DNA of 64,000 bases, from assembly GCA_002698785.1 (NCBI GenBank), contig PAAG01000047.1, positions 372,001 to 436,000 of the forward strand, written 5' to 3'. The notes under the pieces are model-generated. The model did not search any database and had not been told where the DNA came from. It saw nothing but the letters and a program-made list of their open reading frames with translations. A program made the translations under genes and the position numbers. Shown piece by piece: positions 1 through 9,367 of the stretch (the first letter of the stretch is position 1; every line of letters starts with the position of its first letter). Source of the DNA: Verrucomicrobiales bacterium (GTDB lineage Bacteria > Verrucomicrobiota > Verrucomicrobiia > Verrucomicrobiales > DEV007).

Positions 1-543
1 ACGCACTTCCATCAGCGCGAAGCCAAGTAAATTTTCACCTCGCCATTTTGAAGGGGCCTCAGCACTTTCGTTACTCTTCCCCATCCCGATTCCCCAGATT
101 CGATCCCGCGGACTGGCTTCAACAATCACTTTATTTCCCGTCCGCTTCAACAGATCCCCCATTTCCGAATGCTGGGAGAATTTGGCCAGATTTCCTTCCA
201 CAACAATCGCAAAGCGCTCTCGATTCCAAACCGATTCATCAAACCCAGCCACCTTTCGCCCGAATGCCTTCGCCTTTCCCGGATCGGTACAGCCCAAAAT
301 GGCGTCTTCCATTTCCCGATCTCCGAAAAGGCGAGCTTTTTCCGCCATCATGAAATGCTCGGTGGTCGCATATTCATGTTCTCCCACCGAAAACGGAGCA
401 GGAAACCAATTGCTCAAACAGCTTTGGTCCACTTCTCCCGGCACTCGTGGTGTGTGCCCCCAGAAAAAGAGAAATTTGGGTTTCTCACCGAGAGCAATCG
501 CCTCGATCAGTTCTGCCCGACAGCGAACGTCTTCCAGATTCAT
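1..543 (-). CDS. NADAR family protein, 3' end cut by window edge
   Basis: An open frame starting at ATG 541-543 runs off the left edge after 181 codons. The translation has the NADAR (YbiA/RibX-like) pattern: FLFFWGH near residue 24, LSNWFPAPF near 43, TEHFMMAEKA near 61, GNLAKFSQ, then VEASPRDRIWGIG and a terminal WRGENLLGFALMEVR. Characterised members are N-glycosidases that remove reactive riboflavin-pathway intermediates; other members act on ADP-ribosylated substrates. The usual length is about 150-190 residues, so little is probably missing. It follows the 571-1359 gene on the same strand after 27 bp and is probably co-transcribed with it. ribBA and ribH lie 7 kb away, which fits the riboflavin role but does not prove it. 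Confidence 0.85.
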   Translation of the reverse strand, partial: MNLEDVRCRAELIEAIALGEKPKFLFFWGHTPRVPGEVDQSCLSNWFPAPFSVGEHEYATTEHFMMAEKARLFGDREMEDAILGCTDPGKAKAFGRKVAGFDESVWNRERFAIVVEGNLAKFSQHSEMGDLLKRTGNKVIVEASPRDRIWGIGMGKSNESAEAPSKWRGENLLGFALMEVR

Positions 544-570
544 GCTTCACAACAGAGAACGAAAGGATCG

Positions 571-1359
571 TTATTGAGCGGCAACCTCGCCTTCTCTAGG
601 CTGCTCCACTCTGAGCTCGATATCAAATCCCGCACCGTCCACGGTGATATCTGGAGTCGTCCGCATGCGATAGTCTCCCACCATCACCTCTGCATCCTCT
701 CCGGGAAGCACGAGGGCCTGAGGAGCTGTCAAAAGATCGACATCATTATAGGCTAGCAGCTCCTGTGTTACTTCCGCCATCTCGGCAGACTCCCAGGCCT
801 CGCCATGCTGAAGGGTGTTCCCAGCAGTCGTCTGGAGAGAATCGAGTCCCACCGACAACATGGCTTCCGCTCCCATCGAAAGATGCCTGGTCGCGAGATG
901 AATCGCCGTCTCTCCGTCCGCCATCGTCTGCAGAGTCGGCTCTACAATCGCGAATTGAAATCTACCATCTGCCGTCTGGTATCCACCGGTCACGAGAACT
1001 TCTCCTTTTCGAATCGTCGTCCGCAAAGTGGAACTCAGTATATCTTCCCTTAGCGGCTTCAGCACCTCATCCAGTTGCCCCCGCAATTTCTCTTTCTCCT
1101 CTTCCACCAGAATCAGGTCACTCGCCAGTCCACTGACATCCATCGTCACCCCTCCTTCTTCCCTGTCGAACTTCGAATATTGTCCGAGTCGATTTTCTAC
1201 CACCCTCCGGGAAGAACGCTCACCCAGAGCCAGCTCTTTTCTCAATTCCCTGTTTTCCGTGCGAAGACTCTCCACCTTCCCCTGATAGTAGGCGACTACG
1301 CCCACGACCACGGCAGCAGCCACGAGACTGATAGCAAAAACGGAAGAGTTGGACTTCAT
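571..1359 (-). CDS. Membrane-anchored coiled-coil protein, unknown function
   Basis: No family recognised. The chosen ATG (1357-1359) puts a hydrophobic segment at about residues 7-25 (AISLVAAAVVVGVVAYY), directly after a short polar start, so it is probably a signal anchor with the rest outside the cytoplasm. Residues about 28-105 are rich in Glu, Arg and Leu with heptad-like spacing (KVESLRTENRELRKELA), typical of a coiled coil. The rest looks globular and ends in a beta-rich stretch (FDIELRVEQP). A longer frame starts at 1425, but it adds a Arg-rich leader before the membrane segment and is less likely. It is probably first in an operon with the NADAR gene. Confidence 0.7.
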   Translation of the reverse strand: MKSNSSVFAISLVAAAVVVGVVAYYQGKVESLRTENRELRKELALGERSSRRVVENRLGQYSKFDREEGGVTMDVSGLASDLILVEEEKEKLRGQLDEVLKPLREDILSSTLRTTIRKGEVLVTGGYQTADGRFQFAIVEPTLQTMADGETAIHLATRHLSMGAEAMLSVGLDSLQTTAGNTLQHGEAWESAEMAEVTQELLAYNDVDLLTAPQALVLPGEDAEVMVGDYRMRTTPDITVDGAGFDIELRVEQPREGEVAAQ

Positions 1360-1643
1360 GTGCGGCAACCAATCGGGAATCCGATAACGACACCCTATTC
1401 TTGCCGGAAGTCGCCTCAGAGTCAATCATACCCTTAAGGAGGGTGAAACACTTCTTGTCTCGTTCTTCGCAAGTGTTTGGCAGCCAGAAACATTTCGACC
1501 CCACTACATTCTCACAGAATCCATTTTTTATCGCAGAACACCCCAGCACCGCCCTGTTTCGTAACTACCCATTGAAATACTATTCAAAAAATCACTTAAC
1601 TTTTCGCGAAAATCGGCGATCTTAGCAGCCCTCAGCCCCCGAT
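1360..1643. other. Divergent intergenic region upstream of infA
   Basis: This 284-bp region separates the minus-strand coiled-coil gene from infA, so it should carry promoters in both directions. It contains a perfect 8-bp inverted repeat, AAACACTT at 1446-1453 and AAGTGTTT at 1471-1478 (17-nt loop). A smaller repeat, TTGAA...TTCAA, lies at 1572-1587 in an AT-rich stretch about 60-70 bp before infA, where a promoter or operator would be expected. No convincing -35/-10 pair stands out. A 74-codon frame at 1401-1625 shows no recognisable family. Confidence 0.35.
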
Positions 1644-1997
1644 ATGGATAAAGACGAAACCGTAGAACTCGAAGGAACCATTCACACTGTCCTGCCCGGA
1701 ACAATGTTCCGAGTGGAGTTGGATAATGGTCACCTTGTGCTGGCCCACATCTCGGGCAAGATGAGAAAACGGTTCATTCGTTTGGTAGCTGGAGACCGGG
1801 TAAAAATTGAAATGTCTCCCTACGACACTGAGAAAGCTAGAATCGTTTACCGAGTCGACGCTCGTGGTCCCAGACAGGGAGGTCATCCAGGAAGACGCCG
1901 CTCACCGCGCAGTATGGCTCGCCCAGGTCAGCCCAAAAAGCGACCCAAGCCAAATCCAACACCCCGTCGTGGAGGTGGTGGCGGCAAGAAGAAGTAA
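1644..1997 (+). CDS. infA: Translation initiation factor IF-1 with basic C-terminal extension
   Basis: Residues about 5-72 match IF-1, an OB-fold protein that binds the ribosomal A site during initiation. Motifs include [20 protein letters not shown], the HISGKMRK segment, and [12 protein letters not shown] followed by RIVYR. Standard IF-1 is about 72 residues. This protein continues for a further 45 residues rich in Arg, Lys, Pro and Gly and ends GGGGGKKK, so it is 117 residues long. The tail is in frame, with no sign of fusion to another domain, and is probably disordered and able to bind RNA (inference). The ATG at 1644 is well placed for the core. hscB starts 61 bp downstream. Confidence 0.93.
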   Translation: MDKDETVELEGTIHTVLPGTMFRVELDNGHLVLAHISGKMRKRFIRLVAGDRVKIEMSPYDTEKARIVYRVDARGPRQGGHPGRRRSPRSMARPGQPKKRPKPNPTPRRGGGGGKKK

Positions 1998-2058
1998 CCT
2001 TCTTCTCCTTTCCTTTTCTCATCCGGAATATTCCGGACCTGCTGAGGGTGCGTGACTC

Positions 2059-2622
2059 ATGAATCACTTCGCCACTCTCGAATTTCCGGTGTCACTGATT
2101 CTGGACACTTCCCTGGTTGAAGAAGCCTGGCGAAAGGCAACTTCGGAAAAACATCCCGACAGAGTTGCTGGAGAATCAAAAAGCGACCTGATCGGAGAAG
2201 TCAATCAAGCGAGGGCCATTCTCTCTGATCCGGTATCTCGCCTCGATCATTGGCTGACACTTCGCTCTCCCGAGCGAACTCCTGACAAGTCAATCGACCC
2301 CAGCTTGATGGATTTGTTTTCCGAAATTGATGCAAACCTGCGAAACGCCGATTCTGTATTGACCCGACACAAAGCAGCGACAACAGCACTCTCCCGCGCA
2401 CTTCTAACCAAAGAAGCTGTTGCCGCGCAACTTGCCCTGCAGTCAAACCTGCAAAAGATCACACTTGGGAAACAAGAGATATTCGATCAATTTTTCCACT
2501 TCGAAAAGCTGGCCGAAGAAGGAGACTTCAGGGAGGCAGAGAAAGGATTGAATCAGGTAAAATTTCTAAGAAAATGGGAGTCGCAATGCCAGGAGCGGCT
2601 CTTGTCCCTCATTGAATGCTAA
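2059..2622 (+). CDS. hscB: Fe-S cluster co-chaperone HscB (J-domain protein)
   Basis: A 187-residue protein with an N-terminal J domain (about residues 3-75). The HPD tripeptide that stimulates Hsp70 ATPase is at residues 32-34 (KHPDRVAG). The pattern FxLxxxxxxxxxxLxxxWRKATSEKHPD, followed by VNQARAILSDPVSRLDHWL, is typical of HscB, whose C-terminal helices (here about 80-187) bind the IscU scaffold. The neighbouring Hsp70 gene begins 9 bp downstream, which fits the classic hscB-hscA pair for Fe-S cluster transfer. iscS, iscU and ferredoxin genes are not in the window. IscU-contacting residues cannot be assigned by eye. Confidence 0.88.
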   Translation: MNHFATLEFPVSLILDTSLVEEAWRKATSEKHPDRVAGESKSDLIGEVNQARAILSDPVSRLDHWLTLRSPERTPDKSIDPSLMDLFSEIDANLRNADSVLTRHKAATTALSRALLTKEAVAAQLALQSNLQKITLGKQEIFDQFFHFEKLAEEGDFREAEKGLNQVKFLRKWESQCQERLLSLIEC

Positions 2623-2631
2623 ACTGTCGTG

Positions 2632-4437
2632 ATGACCGAAGACTTGATCATTGGAATTGATTTGGGAACAACCCACTCGCTCGTGGGAGTGGTTGATTCG
2701 GGTTTTCCAATCATCTTGGCAGATGAAAATGGCGACAGGCTTCTTCCTTCTGCCATTTCATACGGAGAAGGCCAGCATCCTCTTATCGGAAAGAATGCAC
2801 TGCGCAACCTGACTCTTTCACCTGACAAAACCCTGCTATCCATCAAGCGACTGATCGGGAGAAACTATTCCCAGCTAACAAGGGAAGAAATTGATGAATC
2901 AGACATCCCTCTGGAGCGAGGGGAAAACGATTCCATTTTACTCCGCGTCGACAAAGACACAGCGGTGACGCCCATTGCCGTCTCCGCCATGATCCTCGCG
3001 AAGCTCAAAGAAACGGCAGAGAAAGCTCTCGATTGCACGGTGAATCGAGCCGTAATAACCGTTCCCGCCTACTTCAACAACAGCCAGCGAGAGGCCACGA
3101 AAGAAGCTGCCACAGTAGCAGGCTTTGAAGTCGAACGAATCATCAACGAACCAACAGCAGCCGCGCTTGCCTACGGTTTGGATAAATTGGACGAAAGCCA
3201 GACGGTGGCCGTCTACGACTTGGGAGGTGGCACCTTTGACCTCTCGATCCTGCAAATGCAGGGAGGACTTTTCGAGGTCCTGTCAACGGCTGGTGACACT
3301 CGACTAGGGGGCGATGATTTCGACAGGGCCATCGTGTCCCACCTCTCGGAAAAGTGGAACCTCGGGGACCTGTCTCCTTCCGAATCCATCACGCTGAAGG
3401 CCGCTGCTCGTGATGCGAAAGAACAACTCAGCGACAAGGAGAACGTCGATATCCGCCTGCCGTTCTTCCGGGGCACGCAGAGTCTCGAAACGGCACTAAG
3501 CCGGACCGACTTGGAAAAGATTATTTCGCCCGTGCTGGAGAGAACTCACTCCATTTGCCGGAGAGCTTTTGCCGAAGCCAGCCACAAAGGCGTCGACTCC
3601 ATTGATCACCTGATTCTGGTGGGAGGGAGCACACGAACCCCACTGGTCCGCGAGAAGCTTCAAGAATGGTTCAAACTTGAACCAAACCTCACACAGCATC
3701 CGGATGAGGCCATCGCACTTGGCGCGGCCATCCAGGCCGGCATTCTATGTGGACGTGTCAGGAATGTAGTATTGGTGGATGTTACCCCTCTTTCCCTTGG
3801 CATCGAGACATTCGGGGGATTGATGAACGTCATAATTCCTCGAAACTCTACCATTCCCACCAAAGCGGGAGAAATGTTTACCAACGCAGTAGCCAATCAG
3901 GAGTCCATGGCGATCCGCGTGCTCCAGGGCGAGCGCGAGATGGCCCGCGACAACTGGTTGCTAGGCGAAGTGCTCGTTCCGTTTCAAAAAGGACCGAAAG
4001 GTAGTGCTCGAGTCGGCGTGCAGTTCGCGATCGATCAGGATGGAATCCTCGAGGTCCTCGCTCGCGACACCGAGACCGGCGAAGATCATATCCTCGAAAT
4101 CCGAAACTCGGCAGTCGATGTCGAAGACGAGGAAGTAGAGCGCATGGTAAACGAGTCGATTGACCACGCTTTCGATGACATGAATCAGCGCGTCTGGACC
4201 GAAGCAAAAATAAAAAGCGAGGAACTGCTTCCCGCAGTAGAAGTCGCACTGGAGCAGGTCGGCGAGAAACTCTCACCTGAAGAAAAGAACGAGATCGAAG
4301 CCGCGGTGGAGATTGTGAAACAGATTCTCGCGTCAGATAGTCAAGACGCCTCATTGCTAAAGAAGGCAAACTCCGATCTCGACGATGCCACGCAGACACT
4401 CGCAGCACTGCTCGTGGAAGAAGCCTTCGGCGGCTGA
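2632..4437 (+). CDS. hscA: Hsp70-type chaperone HscA
   Basis: About 601 residues. The ATPase domain (about 5-370) shows the Hsp70 phosphate and adenosine loops: GIDLGTTHS near the start, [10 protein letters not shown] near 195, and LVGGSTRTP near 330. The substrate-binding part follows, with [13 protein letters not shown] and a C-terminal helical lid. Pairing with hscB, and a length close to HscA rather than DnaK, support the Fe-S specialised Hsp70. HscA recognises the LPPVK motif of IscU. A GTG one codon upstream (2629) is an alternative start; ATG 2632 is preferred. No Shine-Dalgarno is visible. A DnaK paralogue role cannot be fully excluded. Confidence 0.88.
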   Translation: MTEDLIIGIDLGTTHSLVGVVDSGFPIILADENGDRLLPSAISYGEGQHPLIGKNALRNLTLSPDKTLLSIKRLIGRNYSQLTREEIDESDIPLERGENDSILLRVDKDTAVTPIAVSAMILAKLKETAEKALDCTVNRAVITVPAYFNNSQREATKEAATVAGFEVERIINEPTAAALAYGLDKLDESQTVAVYDLGGGTFDLSILQMQGGLFEVLSTAGDTRLGGDDFDRAIVSHLSEKWNLGDLSPSESITLKAAARDAKEQLSDKENVDIRLPFFRGTQSLETALSRTDLEKIISPVLERTHSICRRAFAEASHKGVDSIDHLILVGGSTRTPLVREKLQEWFKLEPNLTQHPDEAIALGAAIQAGILCGRVRNVVLVDVTPLSLGIETFGGLMNVIIPRNSTIPTKAGEMFTNAVANQESMAIRVLQGEREMARDNWLLGEVLVPFQKGPKGSARVGVQFAIDQDGILEVLARDTETGEDHILEIRNSAVDVEDEEVERMVNESIDHAFDDMNQRVWTEAKIKSEELLPAVEVALEQVGEKLSPEEKNEIEAAVEIVKQILASDSQDASLLKKANSDLDDATQTLAALLVEEAFGG

Positions 4438-4596
4438 CTCGAAGGTCGTAACAAAACCACCTTCACGGGATATCCGTGGTCACAAAGATTGTCCTTGTTG
4501 GCAATCAAAAGAAAGTGATACCGTTTTCTGCAATCAGAATTCGGTAACGATTTCGATTCCCCCTTTGGCCCCCAAAATCCCCCCTTCTTCTATTCT

Positions 4597-6480
4597 ATGG
4601 AAGATCGTCTTGATGCATTGCAGAAAAACCCTTCGAACTGGCAGATTCGTGGCGAATTGGTTTCAGAGCTTTACGAAGAAGCCAAATACGAAGAGGCTGC
4701 CGACCTTCTTTCTCAGGCACCCGAGATACCGGGAGATGAAGGAAATATCATCTTCGCCGCGACTGTATTAAGCGTAACCGACCCTGAGTCCTCCCGTGCT
4801 CTCCTAGATCATTTTGAATCGGCTCACGGCCCCACAGCAGCAACAGAACAACTCCGGGTTCACCTGTCTGACAAGCCCTCAGAGGTAGCTCCGGTCGCAC
4901 GGGCTACTCCCGAATCGGCACCTGTAGCAAACCGAGCAGAACCGATCCATGCGACTGAGGTAGAAACCCAATCCATCGAGGAAAGTGATTTCGAGCCTGT
5001 GGAGATCAGCTCTGGTAACCGAACATTTTCCATCGGTGCAGGGGAAGTAGTTCAGGCTGCGGAATTTCAAACGCGCCCGTTCGATAAGATTGGAGCCGTT
5101 CTCATCGCGGCAATGATCCACCTCGTCATCGTCGCTCTCCTTTTCATCTGGAAACTGTCCAGCCCTCCGAACTCCCCTCCTCAGATCACAGTCTCTTCCG
5201 TTGTTCAACCCCAGGAAGAAACCATTGAAAACGAAACCGTAACGAAACAGGAGCAGAAACAGGCAGCTGCGGCACCGACAGCACAGCCGGTGGTGACAAG
5301 CCAGGCGATTTCAAACTTCGCCATCCCAACTACCTTTGACGCAACCACAGACTTGAACATGGTAGCCATGTCGAACAGTGACGCGGGTTTCGGCATGTCA
5401 CTGACCGGTTTCGGCGACGTTTCCAATATGGACGCCATCCCGAAGTCGATGCAGTCTCGCTGCTCAATGTCGCAGCGCATGAAGCGCCTCCGAGAAAGCG
5501 GAGGTGAAGACCGTGCAGAACGTGCCGTCCGGGAAGGCCTGGAGTTTCTAGCCACGCAGCAAAACGACGACGGCTCGATCGGCACGGAATTCCCTGCCGC
5601 AATGACCGGCCTCTCGCTTCTTGCATTTCTTGGGCACTGCGAGACACCAGAGTCTCCAAAATTCGGAGACACCGTAGTGAATGCAACCCTCTACCTGATG
5701 GAGCGCTGCAACAAGAACGACGGCAAGATTACCAACGGGAAGTCTGGCAACCATCAGGCCTACGAACATGCCATCGCAACCTATGCGCTGAGCGAGCTCT
5801 ACACCATGACACGCGAGAGTGGAAAAGATATCCCTCGACTGGAGTCCACATTGAAAAAAGCAGTAGGCATCATCGTCGACGCCCAGGCCAAAGGTGGCGG
5901 CTGGGCCTATGGCTTCAAGCCAAACAACCGCATGGATATGTCCGTGTCAGGATGGCAAATTCAGGCACTGAAAGCAGCCCACAATACCGGGCGAAGATTT
6001 TCCGGGGTCGATCGGGCGCTCGACAAAGCGATAAAGGAATATCTCCCTTCCATCCAGGATTCGGCAGGTGCCTTCAAATACACTCCTGATCAGGCTAGCG
6101 GGAAGCAGACTCTCACAGGCGCTGCCCTTTTAGCGATGCAAATCTGGGAAGGTGGCGATCCAAATGTTTTCGACAAAGGGTTCGCTTACCTGAAATCAAA
6201 ATACTCGAATCCTGCACCCGGTAACGGATACTACGCTCCTTATTACAACACTCAGGTTTTCTTTCTCGCTGAAGGAAAAGCCTGGGAAAACTACAATAGT
6301 AAATTCCAGCCACGCCTTCTCGACGCTCAGAACGAAGACGGCTCCTGGCTGCGGCCCGGAATTTCACACGGTGGAAAGGATTCTCAGATCCTCAACACTG
6401 CATGGGCAATCCTCATGCTCGAAGTCTACTACCGCTACCTGCCAACGACGGACAAAGTCGACGGACTCAAGCCGAGGTAA
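4597..6480 (+). CDS. Membrane-anchored terpene-cyclase-like toroid protein with TPR-like N-terminus
   Basis: A 627-residue protein in three parts. Residues about 1-85 are helical and TPR-like (ELVSELYEEAKYEEAADLL). Residues about 164-188 form one transmembrane helix (IGAVLIAAMIHLVIVALLFIW), followed by a Pro/Gln/Thr-rich linker. Residues about 305-615 carry prenyltransferase/squalene-cyclase repeats with QN(D)GS-type turns (FLATQQNDDGSIG, DAQAKGGGWAYG, DAQNEDGSWLRPG), predicting an alpha/alpha toroid. PVC genomes carry many such proteins without known enzymatic activity, and I see no DxDD cyclase motif. The N-terminus should be cytoplasmic and the toroid periplasmic. A C/T-rich tract (4579-4596) precedes the ATG. 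A second toroid gene lies at 48624. Confidence 0.8.
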   Translation: MEDRLDALQKNPSNWQIRGELVSELYEEAKYEEAADLLSQAPEIPGDEGNIIFAATVLSVTDPESSRALLDHFESAHGPTAATEQLRVHLSDKPSEVAPVARATPESAPVANRAEPIHATEVETQSIEESDFEPVEISSGNRTFSIGAGEVVQAAEFQTRPFDKIGAVLIAAMIHLVIVALLFIWKLSSPPNSPPQITVSSVVQPQEETIENETVTKQEQKQAAAAPTAQPVVTSQAISNFAIPTTFDATTDLNMVAMSNSDAGFGMSLTGFGDVSNMDAIPKSMQSRCSMSQRMKRLRESGGEDRAERAVREGLEFLATQQNDDGSIGTEFPAAMTGLSLLAFLGHCETPESPKFGDTVVNATLYLMERCNKNDGKITNGKSGNHQAYEHAIATYALSELYTMTRESGKDIPRLESTLKKAVGIIVDAQAKGGGWAYGFKPNNRMDMSVSGWQIQALKAAHNTGRRFSGVDRALDKAIKEYLPSIQDSAGAFKYTPDQASGKQTLTGAALLAMQIWEGGDPNVFDKGFAYLKSKYSNPAPGNGYYAPYYNTQVFFLAEGKAWENYNSKFQPRLLDAQNEDGSWLRPGISHGGKDSQILNTAWAILMLEVYYRYLPTTDKVDGLKPR

Positions 6481-6485
6481 GGTGT

Positions 6486-7136
6486 CTATTCTTTCGGCGG
6501 ATAAGGAAGCTCCAGGCCCGAGTCACCAATAGTGACCGGTGATGGAGTCAGCTGTTTTCCCCAATAAAACAGGTGGAAAGTGGGTGTAGCCTTCGGAAAA
6601 GCATAAATCAGCAACCACCGACTGGCTCCGGGAAGTGAAACTGGAAACTGGTCGGCGGGCATGATTTTTCCGTCGAGCGTGAGAAACTCTGGGTGAGGAT
6701 CGCTCCCATAACTGATCAGAGAAATGCCGTCTACAATCTCGATATCATCGATATCGAAGTTTTCAGTATGCCCGGAAATAGTGACATCGACAGCCACCAA
6801 CCGAGCCTCAATCGCAGCATTTGGATCGGGGCTTAAGTAGCTGTAGCCCTTGTAGTTCCAAGCGCCATTCACCGTCACTTTCCCCGAACCAAGCCCTTCC
6901 GCCTGCTGACGCCCTTTCTCCTGCAGGATCTTATCGAGCACTTCTTTGCGCTGATCTGCCGTCATTTCCCCGTCCTCCGCCTGCACCGGGGGGCTGGTGG
7001 GAGCATTTTCTGGCAATGTGGACTCCGAACTCGCTGGTACTTGCGTTTCCGGGGGAGCCCCTTCTTCACATCCATTCAGGAATAGCAGGGCCAGAGGCAC
7101 CACGAGATGTAAGATTTTTGCGGTCTTCGACGTCAT
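6486..7136 (-). CDS. Predicted lipoprotein, unknown function
   Basis: The start is ATG 7134-7136; a TTG three codons earlier is possible. The protein opens with a lipoprotein signal, HLVVPLALLFLNGC, with a good lipobox (LNGC), followed by an acidic, Pro/Ser/Thr-rich linker (about residues 22-60). A helical segment (EVLDKILQEKGRQQAEGLG) precedes a beta-rich domain (about 80-216) containing NGAWNYKGYSYLS and IPL-type strands. No family recognised. It is convergent with the toroid gene (5-bp gap) and divergent from the cupin gene. Confidence 0.65.
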   Translation of the reverse strand: MTSKTAKILHLVVPLALLFLNGCEEGAPPETQVPASSESTLPENAPTSPPVQAEDGEMTADQRKEVLDKILQEKGRQQAEGLGSGKVTVNGAWNYKGYSYLSPDPNAAIEARLVAVDVTISGHTENFDIDDIEIVDGISLISYGSDPHPEFLTLDGKIMPADQFPVSLPGASRWLLIYAFPKATPTFHLFYWGKQLTPSPVTIGDSGLELPYPPKE

Positions 7137-7249
7137 TTTGATCAAATTGTTTTTCTACAACGGATTGTGACGAAAAGCACTGCTTCTGACGCCACAAAAA
7201 GTTGGAAAACAGGGCCTTTCCAACGGTAAGACCTTGCGTAGAGTATGGC

Positions 7250-7612
7250 ATGGAACAGGAAGTGATCGAAAAGAATTTTCAGATTGCGCGGCTCGCAGAC
7301 ATCGAACCGACTCCTTGCCCGTGTGGTCAGGCAAGAAGAGCATTCATGAACGATCAGAATGACGTGGCTTCAATGCACCTCGTCGAGATCAAGAAAGACA
7401 GTGAGCTTCATTACCACAAGAAAATGACCGAGATGTACTACGTTCTCGAAGGAGAAGGTCACATCGAGCTCGACGATCAGATCCATCCCCTCACTCCAGG
7501 CACCGCCGTCCTCATCAAACCCGGTTGTCGCCATCGAGCCGTCGGCTCAAACTTGAAGATTCTCAATATCCCCGTCCCCAAGTTTAATCCTGAGGACGAG
7601 CATCACGCGTAA
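7250..7612 (+). CDS. Small cupin-domain protein
   Basis: About 120 residues with a single cupin_2 barrel. The first metal-binding motif is visible as ELHYHKKMTEMYYVLEGEG (two His and one Glu), and the second as PGTAVLIKPGCRHRAVG (third His). The fold usually binds a divalent metal; the substrate is unknown. The start is set at ATG 7250 because the upstream in-frame TTG at 7202 adds a sequence unlike the family. ribBA follows after 18 bp, so the two are probably co-transcribed; whether the cupin acts in flavin metabolism is not known. Confidence 0.85.
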   Translation: MEQEVIEKNFQIARLADIEPTPCPCGQARRAFMNDQNDVASMHLVEIKKDSELHYHKKMTEMYYVLEGEGHIELDDQIHPLTPGTAVLIKPGCRHRAVGSNLKILNIPVPKFNPEDEHHA

Positions 7613-7630
7613 CCACAAATTCCCTCCATT

Positions 7631-8827
7631 ATGCCTTTCAGCCCAGTTGAAGAAGTAATCGCCGACATTCGTGCGGGAAAGATGGTCATCGTTGTTGATG
7701 ACGAGGACCGTGAGAATGAGGGAGATCTGGTTTGTGCTTCAGAAAAGATCACGCCAGAGATGGTCAACTTCATGGCCACCCACGGACGGGGGTTGATCTG
7801 TGCCCCACTGCTCCCCGCGGCCACAGAAAGGCTAGGCCTTCCTCTGATGGTTCGAAGGAATACCGAATCTCACGGCACCAATTTCACCGTAGCCGTCGAC
7901 GCCGCCCACGGAGTCACGACCGGCATCAGCGCCTCAGATCGCGCGACGACGATCCGTGTTCTCGCAAATCCGATGTCTGAGCCACAGGACCTCGTGCGCC
8001 CCGGGCATATCCTCCCCCTTCAAGCCATGCAGGGAGGAGTTCTCAGGCGCGCAGGCCATACCGAAGCGGCCGTAGATTTAGCCCGACTCGCCGGTTTGGA
8101 ACCCGCGGGCGTGATCTGCGAAATCCTCAACGAAGACGGCACCATGGCCCGCCTTCCTCAGTTGGTGGAATTCGCGAAGAAGCATGACCTGAAAGTCGCA
8201 ACAATCGAATCATTAATCGAATACCGTCGCCGCGAAGAAAAACTCGTCGAACGCGTCGAAACGATCAACATGCCCACCGACTACGGCGAATTTCTCCTTC
8301 ACCTTTACGAAAGTCGTCTCAATCCCAACGAGCAGCACATCGCTTTGGTGAAAGGAGATATCGATCCCACCACACCCGCCCTCGTCCGCGTTCACAGCGA
8401 ATGCCTCACGGGTGACGTGTTTGGATCACGTCGCTGCGACTGTGGATCCCAGCTCCACTCCGCTTTGGCACAGATCGAAGAGTCTGGAGCAGGTGTCCTT
8501 TTATACATGCGCCAGGAGGGCCGAGGAATCGGCCTCGCCAACAAGATCCGCGCATACAAACTCCAGGAGGAGGGACTCGACACCGTAGAAGCAAACGAAC
8601 GCCTTGGCTTCGGTTCAGATCTGCGAGATTACGGCATCGGCGCCCAGATTCTCCACGACGTAGGAGTCAGGAAAATTCGCCTTCTCACGAACAATCCAAG
8701 AAAGGTCGTCGGCCTCGACGGACACCATCTCGAAATCGTGGAGAAAGTCCCTATCAAAGTTTCTCCTAACCCGCACAACGAGAAATACTTGGAGACGAAA
8801 AGGGACAAGCTCGGCCACTTTTTATAG
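7631..8827 (+). CDS. ribBA: Bifunctional DHBP synthase / GTP cyclohydrolase II
   Basis: A 398-residue fusion for the two entry reactions of riboflavin synthesis. The N-terminal half (about 1-200) makes 3,4-dihydroxy-2-butanone 4-phosphate from ribulose 5-phosphate and shows the acidic loop [12 protein letters not shown], then [10 protein letters not shown] and [10 protein letters not shown]. The C-terminal half (about 205-398) opens GTP. It has the zinc ligands in [17 protein letters not shown], then [19 protein letters not shown] and LTNNPRKV. Length and order match standard RibBA. The leader has a TCCCTCC tract (7621-7627) and no Shine-Dalgarno. ribH is 33 bp downstream. ribD and ribE are not in the window. 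Confidence 0.96.
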   Translation: MPFSPVEEVIADIRAGKMVIVVDDEDRENEGDLVCASEKITPEMVNFMATHGRGLICAPLLPAATERLGLPLMVRRNTESHGTNFTVAVDAAHGVTTGISASDRATTIRVLANPMSEPQDLVRPGHILPLQAMQGGVLRRAGHTEAAVDLARLAGLEPAGVICEILNEDGTMARLPQLVEFAKKHDLKVATIESLIEYRRREEKLVERVETINMPTDYGEFLLHLYESRLNPNEQHIALVKGDIDPTTPALVRVHSECLTGDVFGSRRCDCGSQLHSALAQIEESGAGVLLYMRQEGRGIGLANKIRAYKLQEEGLDTVEANERLGFGSDLRDYGIGAQILHDVGVRKIRLLTNNPRKVVGLDGHHLEIVEKVPIKVSPNPHNEKYLETKRDKLGHFL

Positions 8828-8860
8828 ATTGTCTTTTCTTAACATTTTCCGATTCCTTCT

Positions 8861-9352
8861 ATGTCGAAAACCGCTCCAGAATCTCCAGAGGCAACCAGCA
8901 CGTCCGGCTCCGTTTGCATCGTTGCGTCGCGCTACAACAGCAAATACACGGACGCCCTCGTAGAGTCAGCCACCGCTACCTTGGCAAAACTGGCCCCCGA
9001 CCTACGAGTGAAAACAGTCCGCGTCCCGGGAGCATTCGAAATTCCCGTCGTGGTGGAAGCCGCCGCCTGTGGAGAAGAACAACCGCTCGCTATCATCGCC
9101 CTCGGTGTAATCATCCGGGGCTCAACCGCTCACGCCGATTTGATCGCAGAATCGATCACCAAGTCGCTGCAGGAAACGAGCGTAAGCCATTTGATTCCTG
9201 TCATTCACGAAGTCCTCCTCGTCGACAATTCCGAGCAGGCGGAAACACGCACACTGGGAGACGAACTGAATCGTGGTCGTGAAGCAGCCGAGGCCGCGAT
9301 CGCCATGGTCGATGTCATGGAATCACTCGACAACGCGGACAACGTTGTGTAA
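8861..9352 (+). CDS. ribH: 6,7-dimethyl-8-ribityllumazine synthase
   Basis: A 163-residue lumazine synthase. It condenses the butanone phosphate made by RibBA with 5-amino-6-ribitylaminouracil. Visible motifs are ASRYN (residues about 22-26), VPGAFEIPV (about 54-62), GVIIRGSTAHADLI with the conserved His, and a DNSEQAETR segment. The loop IPVIHEVLL departs from the usual PVxFGVLT, a modest variation. The N-terminal 16 residues are Ser/Thr/Pro-rich and probably flexible. A TTCCTTCT tract directly precedes the ATG. It is third in a probable cupin-ribBA-ribH operon. Confidence 0.95.
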   Translation: MSKTAPESPEATSTSGSVCIVASRYNSKYTDALVESATATLAKLAPDLRVKTVRVPGAFEIPVVVEAAACGEEQPLAIIALGVIIRGSTAHADLIAESITKSLQETSVSHLIPVIHEVLLVDNSEQAETRTLGDELNRGREAAEAAIAMVDVMESLDNADNVV

Positions 9353-9367
9353 GTCGACTCACTCCTT

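Noticed and set aside
1401-1625. 74-codon frame upstream of infA with a nearby AAGGAGG-like tract
   Set aside because: No family resemblance, and the sequence contains the inverted repeats of a regulatory region; coding is not supported.
3878-4408. 176-codon Arg-rich frame opposite hscA
   Set aside because: Antisense to hscA; Arg/Ser-rich composition typical of a shadow frame.
4468-4484. Weak CACGGGATATCCGTG palindrome after hscA
   Set aside because: Short, imperfect and without a T-run; too little to call a terminator.
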